This document shows positions 52,612-60,730 of a stretch of 64,000 bases of DNA, piece after piece. The stretch is from assembly GCA_002748665.1 (NCBI GenBank), contig PDTB01000015.1, positions 124,001 to 188,000 on the forward strand. Direction: 5' to 3'. The notes beneath the pieces were generated by a model. That model ran no database searches, was not told the DNA's origin, and saw only the letters and a program-made list of their open reading frames with translations. Made by a program: the position numbers and the translations under genes. This stretch comes from Dethiosulfovibrio peptidovorans. Its GTDB lineage: Bacteria > Synergistota > Synergistia > Synergistales > Dethiosulfovibrionaceae. The stretch's first letter is position 1. Each line of letters begins with the position of its first letter.

Positions 52612-53780
52612 CCGCCCCTCTTGAGGAGACCTCACTACGCCAGTCTCAGAGGACCGTCAGACGACGAGAGTGGGCTTTTTTGCTTAGGGAGCTCCGATAC
52701 TGGCAGGAAAATCGGTTGATGGACGATACCCAGGCTCAGGCTATTCAGCAGCTATACCGACCGAAACCCTTTCGGCTTTTTCACATCTTGACGGGATTGG
52801 GAGGATGCCTGATCGGTTTGGGAATCCTGAGCGCCATCGCAGCCAACTGGTTTGAGACACCCCGGTGGGTACGGCTTCTCATGGTTCTGGGAACCTACAC
52901 CGGGAGCGTCTTAGCTGCATGGCGCTTTGAGGAGTCCCGTCCCATCCTGTCTCGGCTGTGTCTGCTTCTGGGAAGCTTCATCTACGGTGGCGGCATTTTC
53001 CTCGTGGGACAGATGTATCATCACGGAGGCCATTGGACCTCGGCCATGGCCTGGTGGATCGTCGGGCTTCTGCCGACGATCGCCCTGCTCAGGGATCAAT
53101 GGCAGATGCTTCTCGTTCAGGTTCTGACGTTGGTGTTCATCAGTGGGGCCTTCTTCGATTCCCCGTCGTTCCCACAGTCTCCAGGGCTGATGGCTTTTCT
53201 CCTTCCTCCCTGGCCGTGGCTCTTTCTGGGTGCCACGTGGTGGCTCGGGCGAACCTACTGGCGAGAGACCCCCAGTGTACATTCCCTCACGGCCATCACT
53301 GCCGTTATCACCCTGGGGATACGCTTTTTTCAGGCTACGGAGGACCCTGCGATAACCTTGCTCCTCCTGGGTGCCATAGGCCTGATCACGGCCCTGTATC
53401 GGCCTCAGAAGGCCCTCCATCTTCATGGGGGAATTCTCCTCTTCGGCCTCTGTGGACTTGCCCTGAGCGTCCCGGATGTCTGGAGCACCCCCTTCTTCCT
53501 GGATGCCGACACGATGTACAGGATTCGAGATGGTCTGGCCCTGGTATCAGGTATAGGTACCGCCGTGGTCGGTCTGGGCTTCCTCATCCGGGGACACAGG
53601 ATCGGCACCACTATTTTTGCCGTCATGGTGCTTCGATACTATTTCGGCAGCGTGTATAGTTTTCTCTCAAAAGCCGCCTTCTTTACCACCGGGGGAATCA
53701 TCCTGGTGCTCATGGGATGGTTTCTGGAACGGCTCCGCCGACGGGCCCTCGAAAAGGACAGGGAGGAGGGCCTATCATGA
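52608..53780 (+). CDS. DUF2157 domain membrane protein
   Basis: The 390-aa protein has a soluble N-terminus (residues 1-60, L-R-Y-W-Q-E-N-R-L-M-D) characteristic of DUF2157, followed by about ten hydrophobic segments. The first of these, G-L-G-G-C-L-I-G-L-G-I-L, is also typical. Function unknown. It overlaps the RND adaptor by 4 bp and the next gene by 4 bp, so it is translated as part of the efflux operon. DUF2157 and GDYxxLxY genes occur as a pair in many bacteria. Confidence 0.8.
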   Translation: MTAPLEETSLRQSQRTVRRREWAFLLRELRYWQENRLMDDTQAQAIQQLYRPKPFRLFHILTGLGGCLIGLGILSAIAANWFETPRWVRLLMVLGTYTGSVLAAWRFEESRPILSRLCLLLGSFIYGGGIFLVGQMYHHGGHWTSAMAWWIVGLLPTIALLRDQWQMLLVQVLTLVFISGAFFDSPSFPQSPGLMAFLLPPWPWLFLGATWWLGRTYWRETPSVHSLTAITAVITLGIRFFQATEDPAITLLLLGAIGLITALYRPQKALHLHGGILLFGLCGLALSVPDVWSTPFFLDADTMYRIRDGLALVSGIGTAVVGLGFLIRGHRIGTTIFAVMVLRYYFGSVYSFLSKAAFFTTGGIILVLMGWFLERLRRRALEKDREEGLS

Positions 53781-54325
53781 CCCGACGAGTCCGATATCTG
53801 CTGACCATAGTCCTGCCTTTTGCTATTCTCCTGGTGGCTCCGACCATCCCCGGGATGGTACTTCTGTTGGGGCAGGAAATCAGGATGAGGACAGAACCGG
53901 TCGATCCTCGGGATCCTTTTCGGGGCGAGTATCTCACGCTCCGGTTCGCTGCCGAGACCCTGCCTCTCTCCCTCCTGAAGGACAAGAGCCTTTCCGGGAG
54001 TGCCACCGACCAGGAAAGAAAGGACCTGCTCATGAATCGTGACAAGTGGTTCGTGTCCCTTCAGGAAACGGATGGTTTTTGGGGACCTGTAGCATTGGAG
54101 AGCGAACCTCCAGAAAAAGGTGTCTATCTTCGGGTGCATCGGGTAGGCTACAATCAGTTAAAAAACGTTGTATTTCTCTCCTACGGCCCGGCTATGGAGC
54201 GATTTTATCTGAAGGAGAGGACCGGCCGAGCCCTGGAAAAGGCGGCCCGTCAGGGCAAGCTGGAGGCGATCGTCAAGGTTTGGAGAGGACGGCCTGTCCT
54301 GGTCTCCCTGGACCTGATCCCGTGA
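53777..54325 (+). CDS. GDYxxLxY-type membrane-anchored protein
   Basis: A 182-aa protein with one N-terminal hydrophobic segment (residues 8-30) and an extracytoplasmic domain. It contains D-P-F-R-G-E-Y-L-T-L-R-F, a variant of the G-D-Y-x-x-L-x-Y motif that names the family. The start at 53777 gives the ATGA overlap with the DUF2157 gene; the earlier start at 53717 is unsupported. Function unknown; normally partnered with DUF2157 proteins. Last gene of the RND operon, followed by a terminator. Confidence 0.78.
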   Translation: MTRRVRYLLTIVLPFAILLVAPTIPGMVLLLGQEIRMRTEPVDPRDPFRGEYLTLRFAAETLPLSLLKDKSLSGSATDQERKDLLMNRDKWFVSLQETDGFWGPVALESEPPEKGVYLRVHRVGYNQLKNVVFLSYGPAMERFYLKERTGRALEKAARQGKLEAIVKVWRGRPVLVSLDLIP

Positions 54326-54331
54326 AAACAA

Positions 54332-54362
54332 GGAGAGCACCCGGTTCTTTCGGGTGCTCTCC
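54332..54362. terminator. Bidirectional terminator between the RND operon and the candidate selenoprotein gene
   Basis: GGAGAGCACCCG pairs with CGGGTGCTCTCC (12 bp). On the minus strand it is followed by TTGTTTT, giving the better terminator for the gene ending at 54367; on the plus strand by TGTGCT. Confidence 0.8.
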
Positions 54363-54366
54363 TGTG

Positions 54367-54714
54367 CTATGCTCGCTTCCTCAACGCCTCCATCAGGGCA
54401 TCTCGCAGCTCATCCCAGGATGGAATTCCCCGAAAACATCGCCGGCCATCGATAACCCACGTGGGCTCACCACCTCGAACGGAAAACCGCATCACGTCCC
54501 AGAACCACAGAGGACATCGAGGATCGTATACGTCAATCCGAACCCGGGAATCGAAAGTTTCCCGAACCTCACGCAAAAGCGTCCCGGCGAGCATCCTGCC
54601 CCGGGCAGCCGAGAAGGAATCAAGTTCCTCCGGGCCAAAGGGAACGGCGCATCACCCCATGCCGCTCACGGGACGCTCCAAAAAGAGTTTGAGACGAACC
54701 GACGAGACTTTCAC
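54367..54714 (-). CDS. Candidate selenoprotein: thioredoxin-fold protein with in-frame TGA (Sec21-Cys22)
   Basis: A GTG at 54714, preceded by AGGGG, opens a frame of 115 codons interrupted only by a TGA at 54654-54652 (codon 21). Read through, the protein has strand V-R-L-K-L-F-L-E, a loop S-G-M-G-U-C, a long helix (residues 28-54), and strand V-R-I-D-V-Y-D-P. These are followed by a helix, then E-P-T-W-V-I-D-G-R-R with the expected cis-Pro, and a final helix. This is a complete thioredoxin/glutaredoxin-like order with a Sec-Cys pair at the active-site position. The part after the TGA also fits as a 75-aa protein from an ATG at 54594, but that would lose the first strand and active site. A hairpin follows the TGA. 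Function: presumably redox; family not recognised. Confidence 0.65.
54624..54645 (-). promoter_or_regulatory. Possible bacterial SECIS hairpin
   Basis: Six bases after the TGA, GTTCC (54645-54641) can pair with GGAAC (54628-54624), extended by weaker pairs, leaving an apical loop containing GG about 16 nt from the TGA. Spacing and the loop G match the loose bacterial SECIS pattern. The hairpin is short and could be chance. Confidence 0.45.
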
Positions 54715-54720
54715 AGAACG

Positions 54721-55480
54721 CTACCCCTGGAGGTCATCATCCACAGGCACCAACCCTTCGGCTTCTTTAGGGGCGTCTTTTTCCACCTTAAAAACCCGAA
54801 CAAAGCCCACCAGGTCCTCAGCTTGGGTTGACATAGTCTGAGCCTCACTCGCAACACCTCCCGCTGCCCGAACAGTATCGTCAGTGGCCCCCCGAACGGT
54901 ATCCATGTTCAGCGAAACGTCGATGACACTCTCCAAAGCCATGGAGACATCCTCTTGTTCCACAAGGACGCGCTCCTGATAAAAAGATTCTAGCTTTTCA
55001 TAAACAGATATCGCCTGATCAGCCTTGAGTATCGCCTTGGCAAACAAACTTCTCAACCGTGAGCGAGGGGACAAGCCAGCACGAAGAAGCTTCTCCTTCT
55101 CGTCGAGCAGCTTCTTGATGCCTGCGCCTCCCTTCAGGAGTCTAAGATGCTGACGGTTAATCTGAACAAAAAGATCGGAGACCGTCGGATTCTCGGCCTG
55201 AAAGTTCTTTAAAAGTTGACCTGCATCGCTTTGAGAAGCGATCGGTGATACCACTGAACTTGAAGCAGGTTACGATGGCCTCGCTGAGCTTGACGCCCCA
55301 GCTCGTCCAGGCTCCGACAGGGTTCCAGCAACTCGTTCACCGAGGCCTTCCAGGTCGTCCACGTTTCAAGAAAGTTCTGCCATACCTCGTCTAAGCCGAT
55401 GACCGAGGAATCAGCGAGAAATCAGCTATCTCCTGATCCACCCGAGAAAACTTTGCCTGAATGTATGACCTCAAGCTAAC
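54721..55480 (-). pseudogene. Decayed methyl-accepting chemotaxis protein gene
   Basis: The last 177 codons (54721-55254) end in Q-A-E-D-L-V-G-F-V-R-V-F, the usual tail of a chemoreceptor signalling domain. The hairpin tip that contacts CheA/CheW is missing. Upstream, in other frames, lie fragments such as F-L-E-T-W-T-T-W-K-A-S-V, typical of four-helix-bundle sensor regions, broken by at least two frameshifts. The whole therefore looks like a receptor gene that has lost its core. It lies between transaldolase and the selenoprotein gene, 6 bp from each. A short functional remnant cannot be excluded. Confidence 0.6.
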
Positions 55481-55486
55481 TAACTA

Positions 55487-56563
55487 TCATTTTATCTTGG
55501 CGTTCACAGCTTTCAACAGCGAATCGAAGGCCTCCTGGAAGGCCGCGACACCCGCTGACCTCAAGCGATTTCCTATGTCATCCAGATTGATGCCCAGATC
55601 GGCCAGCGACTTTCGGCGCGTCACAGCCCCATCCAGGTCATGTTCGATTCGATTCGCAACCCTTCCATGCTCCAGAAAAGCCTTCAAAGTTCCTGGGGGA
55701 ACGGTGTTTACCGTCTCAGGACCTATAAGTTCCTCCACGTACAGAGTATCCCGGTAGGCGGGATTTTTGGTTCCGGTACTGGCCCAGAGCATCCGCTGAG
55801 GGCTCGCTCCTGCTGCAGACAGTTTATCCCACTCAGGACCTGAGAAGATCTCCCGCCAGCAGCGATAGCTCAGTCGAGCGTTGTCCACACCAGCAGTTCC
55901 CAAAAGATCGGGGACTCGGCCCTCCACGAGAGGATCCACCGCACCATCCAGACGACTCACAAACAAAGACGCTACGGATCGCACACCGTTCAGGCTGTGA
56001 CCATCTTTGATCCGCCGCTCCAGCCCCCGTATATAGGCCCGATTCACCGCTTCGCTATGGGCAAGGGAGAAGATTAATGTTGCGTTGACGCAGATACCTT
56101 CGGCCGTGGCATCTTCTATGGCGGTTATCCCAACCTCTGTAGCGGGTATCTTGATCATACAATTGGGGCGGTCCAAAAGCGTCCACAAACGTCGAGCTTC
56201 CCGCAGAGTTTCCTGACCATCATCAGCTAACCGAGGGTCGAGCTCTAAACTCACGAATCCGTCGTCTCCCCCTGAACAATCATACAGTTCTCGAAATTCA
56301 TCGGCAGCTGCTCGGATGTCCTCCAAGACGAGGCGTTCGTAGATATCCAGGTCCGAGACACCGTCTCGTGCCAGTTCGGCAATGGGAGTATCGTACTCCC
56401 CTTCCGATGATATGGCTTTGTTGAAGATCGCCGGGTTGGAAGTGACGCCTCTGATTCCCTGTTGAATTAACCTCCTCAAACCTCCCGAGCTCAAAAGTCC
56501 TCGGCTGATATAATCGTTCCATACGCTCTGGCCCAGCTTGGCCGCTTCATGTACAGTTGTCAT
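55487..56563 (-). CDS. tal: Transaldolase
   Basis: A 358-aa class I aldolase of the pentose phosphate pathway that moves a dihydroxyacetone unit between sugar phosphates. It has the family start W-N-D-Y-I-S-R, then G-V-T-S-N-P-A-I-F-N-K-A, and the Schiff-base Lys in M-I-K-I-P-A-T. N-A-T-L-I-F-S-L follows. Length fits the longer, actinobacterial/cyanobacterial-type transaldolases. GAGGGAG precedes the ATG. A strong terminator stands only 50 bp upstream of the start codon within an apparent leader, suggesting attenuation. Confidence 0.92.
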   Translation of the reverse strand: MTTVHEAAKLGQSVWNDYISRGLLSSGGLRRLIQQGIRGVTSNPAIFNKAISSEGEYDTPIAELARDGVSDLDIYERLVLEDIRAAADEFRELYDCSGGDDGFVSLELDPRLADDGQETLREARRLWTLLDRPNCMIKIPATEVGITAIEDATAEGICVNATLIFSLAHSEAVNRAYIRGLERRIKDGHSLNGVRSVASLFVSRLDGAVDPLVEGRVPDLLGTAGVDNARLSYRCWREIFSGPEWDKLSAAGASPQRMLWASTGTKNPAYRDTLYVEELIGPETVNTVPPGTLKAFLEHGRVANRIEHDLDGAVTRRKSLADLGINLDDIGNRLRSAGVAAFQEAFDSLLKAVNAKIK

Positions 56564-56602
56564 ACGTTTTCTCCCTCACATAGATACTCTACCAGGACAT
56601 TG

Positions 56603-56878
56603 CATAAAAAACGGAAGCCCCTCAAAGAAAAGGGGCTTCCCACAAAGACAAGCAATTACTCCTGATGAAAAAGCGCACACTCCTAATGCTGTCGTTCACT
56701 CTTTGAAGACTTCTGGTACGCTGAATACCTGCAAACATCCCACATGCGTTCTTAATACTATCACGGGTCATGAACAGAAGGAACTCCTTTCCAGCCCATC
56801 TGCATCGCCATCCCATCCCGACAGATTTGACTCGGCAAAGGGCATGTAATTTGACTCTCAAGTACATAATTTTTGACG
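56603..56878 (-). ncRNA. Candidate leader RNA or small RNA upstream of tal
   Basis: About 275 nt with a well-formed promoter at one end and an intrinsic terminator at the other, and no convincing gene inside. Either a free small RNA, or the 5' leader of tal with a regulated terminator. I could not match it to a known riboswitch, T-box, 6S or tmRNA pattern. A 94-codon frame exists but has non-coding character (Arg/Ser/Cys-rich, no ribosome site). Confidence 0.4.
56613..56640 (-). terminator. Intrinsic terminator 50 bp upstream of tal
   Basis: GGAAGCCCCT pairs with AGGGGCTTCC across an 8-nt loop; on the minus strand six T follow. Confidence 0.88.
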
Positions 56879-56884
56879 ACATGT

Positions 56885-56913
56885 AGTCTAAAAAAACAAC
56901 GCTCAAATGTCAA
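56885..56913 (-). promoter_or_regulatory. Promoter of the tal leader/small RNA
   Basis: On the minus strand, TTGACA (56908-56913), 17 bp, TAGACT (56885-56890). Transcription would start near 56878. Confidence 0.7.
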
Positions 56914-57025
56914 TCGCACTAGATCATCACAAGCGATGTTTCAGAAAGCACTTTGACGAACAAAACGCTTCTAAACTCCGAATGGGGATTCGTACACGTT
57001 CTTCCCGCAGACGACGAACGTTTCG

Positions 57026-57898
57026 TCAATAATTGCTCTTGACGTCCTGCCCGTTCTCCAGCATATCCTTCAAAAAAGGCGGCAAGGCAAAAGACGCCCG
57101 GTGAATCTCCGACGTGTAGTACTTTAGCCCCTCGGGGGCCTCTCGCAAAGGCGTTCTGGGATCGTGGTACTTGGACGCTGCGGCGTAAACCCACATTCCC
57201 GAGGGATAGGTAGGCATGAAGCCCAGGTATGGATAGACCGCAGGGAAGACCTCTTTCATAGCTCGATATGCCGGGATCATGATAGCAGCATCCGTAAAGG
57301 GCGATTCGATGTGAGCCACCATGAACCCCTCATCGCTGAGGGCATCGAAGACATCCCTGTAGAAAGGCGACTTAAAAAGCCCTGCGGCCATGTCCACCGG
57401 GTCCGTAGCGTCTACGATGATCACGTCGAATTCCCTTTGATGTTCTTTCATGTACACAAGGGCGTCCATGGGGCGAAGTTCCGCCTTAGGATCGTCCATC
57501 GCACAGCTCAAAGTGGGAAAGAATTCTCGGGACGCCGCCATGACCTCCTCGTCGATATCCACCAGGACGGCTTTCTCCACTGATGAATGGCGCACTGCCT
57601 CCCTCAGGGAACCGCCATCACCGCCACCGACGATGAGCACTCGCTTGGGATCGGGATGGGCACACAGAGCCACATGGGCCATCATCTCGTGATAACAAAA
57701 CTCATCCTTCTCGGTCACCTGAATAGCCCCGTCGAGAACCAACATACGACCATACTCGGCAGTCTCAAGTGCCAGCAGGGACTGATAGGGGGTCTCCTTT
57801 CGAGTCAGTTCACGAGTAATCCTTAAAGACAGCCTCAGGTGTTTAGTAGATTCCTCGGTAAACCAAGTCTCATTATGTCGCTTCTCTCTGGACGTCAT
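57026..57898 (-). CDS. speE: Spermidine synthase (polyamine aminopropyltransferase)
   Basis: A 290-aa enzyme that transfers an aminopropyl group from decarboxylated SAM to putrescine. It shows W-F-T-E near the start, Y-Q-S-L, the SAM-binding G-G-G-D-G-G-S-L-R-E, D-I-D-E-E, and the catalytic D-A-T-D-P. The ATG at 57898 was chosen for its AAAGGGG site; the frame reaches 57949. No speD or speA/C gene is nearby. The gene stands alone between the tal leader and the lytic transglycosylase. Confidence 0.92.
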   Translation of the reverse strand: MTSREKRHNETWFTEESTKHLRLSLRITRELTRKETPYQSLLALETAEYGRMLVLDGAIQVTEKDEFCYHEMMAHVALCAHPDPKRVLIVGGGDGGSLREAVRHSSVEKAVLVDIDEEVMAASREFFPTLSCAMDDPKAELRPMDALVYMKEHQREFDVIIVDATDPVDMAAGLFKSPFYRDVFDALSDEGFMVAHIESPFTDAAIMIPAYRAMKEVFPAVYPYLGFMPTYPSGMWVYAAASKYHDPRTPLREAPEGLKYYTSEIHRASFALPPFLKDMLENGQDVKSNY

Positions 57899-57995
57899 AG
57901 CCGTTCCCCTTTCGCAAAAGACAAGACGTGGCCAGCGACCACTGTACAATCAAGCAGTACAACACGCACAGGACAAAAACTGAAGTAAACGAGAG

Positions 57996-58628
57996 TCAGC
58001 GCCTCTCTCGGAACATCGCAACCTGATCCTCGTAATATTGACGGATCTTGGCACGATAGGCCGGAACCGATTTTCCCCGATACCTATCCAACGCCCGATC
58101 CACATCGCCGAAGGAACGTCTCATTGCATCCCGGAGAATGTGGCAACCGACCATGATGTTGGGCTTTGAGTGAAGCAGCTTGGCCGGTGAGCTGATCGAC
58201 GGATAGACCTTGCGAATCCATTTTCTGTTCGCTTTCCAGTTGACCTGCATAAGACCATAAGCCCGACGGCTTTTTGCCTTGACCCGAACGGTGGATTCCT
58301 TCACGATGATGGACGAAACGAGGAAGGGGTCCAGGTCGTATCGCCGGCCGATTCGGTCCACGAGCTTTGCGTATTTTCGAGCCGACTTGGCACTCAGCTT
58401 GGGATTTTTCGTCTGAAAATATCGCGAGATGACGGCCATCCGAGCCTTGGCGTATTTCTTCGACCGATGACGGACCATGTAGGTCCAAGCCTTGCTGTGG
58501 ACGAAGCGCCTCGACGAAGCTAGGCTCGGCCCCGGTATCGACGTATCCCAGACACACAAAAAAGACAGACACAGCAGAAGACGGCACAGAGATCGCCCGA
58601 GAACACCCCGAAAAAAACTCACAATCAC
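57996..58628 (-). CDS. Lytic transglycosylase, SLT domain
   Basis: The 210-aa secreted protein has a signal peptide (residues 1-38). Residues about 85-205 form a lysozyme-like SLT domain with the catalytic Glu in I-I-V-K-E-S-T and the family motif A-Y-G-L-M-Q-V-N-W. It cleaves the glycan backbone of peptidoglycan in the periplasm. The Lys/Arg-rich linker after the signal peptide may bind the wall. It forms part of a minus-strand group with the two FlgT-like proteins upstream. Confidence 0.88.
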   Translation of the reverse strand: MIVSFFRGVLGRSLCRLLLCLSFLCVWDTSIPGPSLASSRRFVHSKAWTYMVRHRSKKYAKARMAVISRYFQTKNPKLSAKSARKYAKLVDRIGRRYDLDPFLVSSIIVKESTVRVKAKSRRAYGLMQVNWKANRKWIRKVYPSISSPAKLLHSKPNIMVGCHILRDAMRRSFGDVDRALDRYRGKSVPAYRAKIRQYYEDQVAMFRERR

Positions 58629-58655
58629 CGTTCCTCCCTCTTTTTCTGGTAAGGA

Positions 58656-59081
58656 CTAGGGACGTTCCTCCGCAAGTTCCATCAGTCGCTTCAGGGGAAT
58701 GGCAACCTCCAAAACGTACGAGCCGTCTTTGCAGTACTCGGTAACGGAGGTTTCCCGAAAAAACCCCCTAGGAATCGCCTCATTTCCAGGAGAAGAACAC
58801 CCTGTGAGCTCGCAGAATAGGCCGCTCACCCTTTCCCAGAGGGAGATTCGAGCCGCCCGCTTAGCTCGAAGATGGTCGGCCGGGAGTGTGGAGTTGGGAA
58901 CAGGACAACTTCCAGAGACGAGAGCGACCTCCTCTGCCCAGTCCACCACTCCCTGTTCGAATTTTTGGCGCCCAACCACGTCACCGTGACGAAGATGGAG
59001 AGCTTCAGCTGAGAGCCCCCCAGCCCAGACGACGCTCCCCATAAGGCTCACGATACAGAGAGCCGTTCCCATGATTTTCAT
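58656..59081 (-). CDS. Small secreted protein, LPP20-like
   Basis: Protein of 141 aa with a signal peptide (residues 1-20). The middle contains a run of A-K-R-A-A-R-I-S-L-W-E-R, the helix pattern of LPP20/FlgT-associated lipoproteins, but there is no lipobox Cys. Four Cys (C-P, C-E-L-T-G-C, C-K-D) could make disulfides. Its ATG overlaps the 378-aa FlgT-like gene by 4 bp, so the two are produced together. Function unknown. Confidence 0.6.
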   Translation of the reverse strand: MKIMGTALCIVSLMGSVVWAGGLSAEALHLRHGDVVGRQKFEQGVVDWAEEVALVSGSCPVPNSTLPADHLRAKRAARISLWERVSGLFCELTGCSSPGNEAIPRGFFRETSVTEYCKDGSYVLEVAIPLKRLMELAEERP

Positions 59082-60214
59082 GGCTTCAGCCTTGCGCCAA
59101 CTGTGGCAGCAGAGAGGTCGAGTACCTCGAAGCCTTGGCCGTCCAGAAAGACAGCCACATCCTCGGCACTTCCCTCCGTTGAGACATCCAGCTCAAGACG
59201 ACCGTTTCGAAACGATCGGCGATAGACACCGACGACACCCTGAGCTCCCTGGAGGCCCTGCTCCAACGCTCTCATGCTTCCAAAGTCCAGCCCATCCACC
59301 GTCACCCGAACCGATCTCCCAGGGACACCAGACCCACCGCCAGTCAGCGCATACGCCACCTCGTTGACTAAGGAGACCGACGCGTGAGATGCTGCCTTTT
59401 TAAGCCCTTTGACCGCACCATCCTGCTCGCTCATTCCCTTGGTCTTGATTTCGGGAACCTCGATCCCCAGACTTTGACCAGTCTGTGCGATAACAGCCTT
59501 CAGGCTCATAAGTGTTCGAACCCCGTAGATGGTCTGACCAGAAACCTTCTGTCTCGCAAAGGCGGAGGAGAGTCCCTTACCGTACAGGATCACGTCGGCA
59601 TTCACCTCTCGAGCCAGATCGGTCAGGGCCGCCTCATCTCCAGAAAGCCTGGCAGCCTCCATTTTTTTTGCCGCCAAGGCGTCCAACTGCCCTTTGTCCA
59701 TCATGAGGAAGCCAGCTTTGTGGAATGCGGCCTCGACCATACCCTCGGCCGACGACAGGAAAGGACGTTTTTTCCCGATCATCTCGTCAACGACAACCAC
59801 GACGCGAGGGTTTCCCAGAGCATCGATCACGGCCGGACCGAGCACCCCGTCCAACGCTTCCTGCTCAACGCGACAGCGACCACTCAGACGCAGGATGCCC
59901 TCGCTCTCCGATTCCTTGATAATCTCCAGATCTTGCACCAAACCCCGGGCCTTGGAAAAGACCTTGTCCCGAACGACCTGAAAATCCTTCATCTCCGTGA
60001 TGCCCTCAACACGAGCTCCGATAGCTTGCTCAATCGCATTCCGATAGAGTTGTTTTTTCGCCATCTCTCGCGCAGAGGGAATGTTGCCATCGATAATAGC
60101 AGCCTCCCCCTCGACCATAACGACCTCACCCCACACGGGATACACTCCACCAAGGCACAGCAGAGCAATCGACAGAAAGAGGAAAACGGCTTTCATGTCC
60201 TTCTTTTTCAACAA
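59078..60214 (-). CDS. FlgT-like secreted protein (flagellar assembly T N-domain)
   Basis: About 378 aa. A signal peptide (to about residue 29) is followed by a domain with E-G-E-A-A-I-I-D-G and A-R-E-M-A-K-K-Q-L-Y-R-N-A-I-E-Q-A-I-G. This is the FlgT N-terminal pattern, also found in a wider group of periplasmic proteins. The strand G-I-L-R-L-S-G-R-C-R-V then precedes a middle domain. The start could be TTG 60214 or ATG 60196. No flagellar gene is in the window, so a role in flagella is not supported by context. Confidence 0.65.
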   Translation of the reverse strand: MLKKKDMKAVFLFLSIALLCLGGVYPVWGEVVMVEGEAAIIDGNIPSAREMAKKQLYRNAIEQAIGARVEGITEMKDFQVVRDKVFSKARGLVQDLEIIKESESEGILRLSGRCRVEQEALDGVLGPAVIDALGNPRVVVVVDEMIGKKRPFLSSAEGMVEAAFHKAGFLMMDKGQLDALAAKKMEAARLSGDEAALTDLAREVNADVILYGKGLSSAFARQKVSGQTIYGVRTLMSLKAVIAQTGQSLGIEVPEIKTKGMSEQDGAVKGLKKAASHASVSLVNEVAYALTGGGSGVPGRSVRVTVDGLDFGSMRALEQGLQGAQGVVGVYRRSFRNGRLELDVSTEGSAEDVAVFLDGQGFEVLDLSAATVGARLKP

Positions 60215-60616
60215 CGTACATACCCCCTGTCGTAGTTTGAACGTTCAAAATAAAACTTTCCGCTTATAGCTTATATACTACGGTCTCCCATCTTCCCCGT
60301 CAACGAGAAGCCTCCCCAGCGGCTGGAGCACGACCACATCCGATCGCATCGTTTCTTTCACCAGCCCCTGTTCGTGAGGTTCTTCCCTTGGTTTATTGCA
60401 GAGCCTATCGCTAGTTTATCAAATGCCGTGAACCACTGCCTATTCAGGCCATAAACTGTATTTTTCTCTATCAGCTCTCCCAGAGATGTCAAGTGCGTCT
60501 CTCACCCCATAGACGGCAGTGAGGCATCTTGTCTGTCTTTGATCCCAACGTACCCTCTGGACTATTTTTCTGGGACACTATACCTAGCACACATTATTCA
60601 GAAAAAGTTTTTGACA
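60215..60616. other. Intergenic stretch, nothing firm
   Basis: About 400 bases between divergent genes. No coding frame with support, no clear hairpin. It probably holds the promoter of the FlgT-like operon, but I cannot place it. Confidence 0.4.
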
Positions 60617-60646
60617 TTGAGGTCAAAAAAGACGGGATTTTATGCT
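60617..60646 (+). promoter_or_regulatory. Putative promoter of the acidic membrane protein gene
   Basis: TTGAGG at 60617-60622, 18 bp, TATGCT at 60641-60646. A TTGACA starts 6 bp earlier but its spacing to any -10 is poor. Confidence 0.35.
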
Positions 60647-60730
60647 ATCATTTTCTTTACAGGTTACGCTCGCAAAAAGGGGCACAAATCTTTGGCGTTT
60701 ATCTGCCGGACAGCAAAAGGAGATGGGATA

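Noticed and set aside
56622-56906. A 94-codon minus-strand frame in the tal leader
   Set aside because: No ribosome site, unusual composition, and it runs into the terminator stem. A leader or small RNA explains the region better.
59078-60214. Flagellar locus
   Set aside because: Only the FlgT-like domain hints at it; no other flagellar gene is present in the window.
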